Shown here: piece by piece, positions 63,385 to 64,000 of the stretch
Numbering within the stretch: position 1 is the first letter of the stretch
Layout of the letters: every line of letters starts with the position of its first letter
Position numbers and translations under genes: made by a program
NCBI GenBank assembly: GCA_041391965.1
Contig: JAWKMZ010000001.1
Span: forward strand, 434,001 to 498,000
Direction: 5' to 3'
Length of the DNA stretch: 64,000 bases
Source of the DNA: JAWKMZ01 sp041391965
GTDB taxonomy: Bacteria > Bacteroidota > Bacteroidia > Flavobacteriales > Flavobacteriaceae
The notes under the pieces: model-generated
The model's input: only the letters and a program-made list of their open reading frames with translations
Databases searched by the model: none
Told to the model about the DNA's origin: nothing

Positions 63385-64000
63385 ATGAAGACCACATTAC
63401 TTTCAGTTGAAGACCTCTCAATTTCATTTTTTTCTGATGCCACAGAAAAAGAAATTATTCATCATATTTCCTATCAGCTTTTTAAGAATGAAATTTTAGG
63501 AATTGTTGGCGAATCGGGTTCAGGAAAATCGGTCTCTACACTTGCGATTCTTGGATTGTTGCCAACACCTATTTCAAAAATTACAAAGGGTCATATATTC
63601 TTTGAAGAAAATGACTTGACACATTTGACCTCTAAAGACTTTCAAACAATAAGAGGTAATGAGATTGCTATGATTTTTCAAGAACCTATGAGTTCTTTAA
63701 ATCCATCGATGACTTGTGGCAATCAGGTTCAAGAAATTTTATTGCAACATACCAATATATCAAAAAGAGAAGCAAAAACAGAAACACTTTCACTTTTTGA
63801 AAAAGTAAAACTCCCAATTCCTGAGCGTATTTACAACGCTTATCCACATGAAATTTCTGGAGGTCAAAAACAGCGTGTTATGATTGCCATGGCAATTGCC
63901 TGCAAACCCAAAATATTAATTGCTGATGAGCCAACAACCGCTTTAGACGTAACAGTTCAAAAAGATATTATTTTGCTTTTAAAACAACTTCAGATAGAAG
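63385..64000 (+). CDS. Oligopeptide-type ABC transporter ATP-binding protein (3' truncated by window edge)
   Basis: The first 205 residues of an OppD/DppD/F-like ATPase that powers peptide or nickel-type import. Walker A is GESGSGKSVST (about 40-50), the Q-loop MIFQEPMSSLNPSM, signature ISGGQKQRV, Walker B ILIADEPTTALDVTVQ. The gene runs out of the window, and the frame is open to base 64000. It may be a double-length DppD-DppF fusion, as is common in Bacteroidota, but that cannot be seen here. The 182 bases before it hold only AT-rich DNA and a weak hairpin. Confidence 0.93.
   Translation, partial: MKTTLLSVEDLSISFFSDATEKEIIHHISYQLFKNEILGIVGESGSGKSVSTLAILGLLPTPISKITKGHIFFEENDLTHLTSKDFQTIRGNEIAMIFQEPMSSLNPSMTCGNQVQEILLQHTNISKREAKTETLSLFEKVKLPIPERIYNAYPHEISGGQKQRVMIAMAIACKPKILIADEPTTALDVTVQKDIILLLKQLQIE

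Overview
The window is AT-rich chromosomal DNA of a Flavobacteriaceae-type Bacteroidota bacterium. The evidence is Por/T9SS C-terminal sorting domains on two predicted secreted proteins, repeated TAnnTTTG promoter elements 20-40 bases before start codons, the SDR-type L-threonine dehydrogenase, lipoprotein and MtlB-like naming-free hypothetical families typical of the group, and the near absence of purine-rich ribosome binding sites. I cannot name the species. The window opens inside metG and closes inside an oligopeptide-type ABC ATPase gene. No prophage, insertion sequence, rRNA or CRISPR array is visible; one tRNA (Asn, GTT) is present.

Layout. 1-9.2 kb: metG (3' part), a methyltransferase and tex, then ssb, a zinc-ribbon protein, a GIDE-like membrane protein, a CBS protein, an M28 peptidase and an SDR. 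9.3-15.1 kb: TPR exported protein, M13 lipoprotein peptidase, small lipoprotein, L-threonine dehydrogenase, Q-rich lipoprotein. 15.2-23.0 kb: a tight operon encoding an ECF sigma factor, a membrane protein with anti-sigma-like N-terminus and periplasmic TPRs, and two tandem TPR-CHAT caspase-like proteins. 23.3-27.0 kb: a T9SS surface protein with 181-residue internal repeats. 27.3-30.8 kb: tRNA-Asn, rseP, an M1 aminopeptidase. 30.9-36.9 kb: a metal locus with SCO1/SenC, feoA-feoB and a FeoB-associated 45-residue peptide, meeting tail-to-tail an mntR-mntH operon controlled by a candidate MntR palindrome. 37-45 kb: J-domain protein, bacilliredoxin, plsC, acyl-ACP desaturase, HD hydrolase, GNAT, radical SAM, enoyl-CoA hydratase, histidine kinase. 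45-62 kb: a heme biosynthesis supercluster. 62-64 kb: ogt, a 3'-5' exonuclease and the ABC ATPase.

How genes work together. The heme supercluster has two arms diverging from an AraC regulator. Rightward: hemA-hemC-(trkH-trkA)-hemD-hemE-EI24-GNAT-hemF-hemB. Leftward: araC-hemH-MATE-BNR protein-hemJ. Together they encode every step from glutamyl-tRNA to protoheme except hemL, with a potassium uptake pair embedded between hemC and hemD. The metal locus pairs ferrous iron and manganese uptake next to it.

The most interesting candidate for an under-described system is the sigma/anti-sigma-like TPR/CHAT-CHAT operon. Signal peptides and C-terminal anchors put both CHAT domains in the periplasm, the same side as the TPR half of the putative anti-sigma protein. 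This suggests protease-gated release of a sigma factor, conceptually parallel to the TPR-CHAT/Csx30/sigma arrangement of type III-E CRISPR but without any CRISPR component. That mechanism is inference; the gene order, topology and intact His/Cys dyads are read directly from the sequence.
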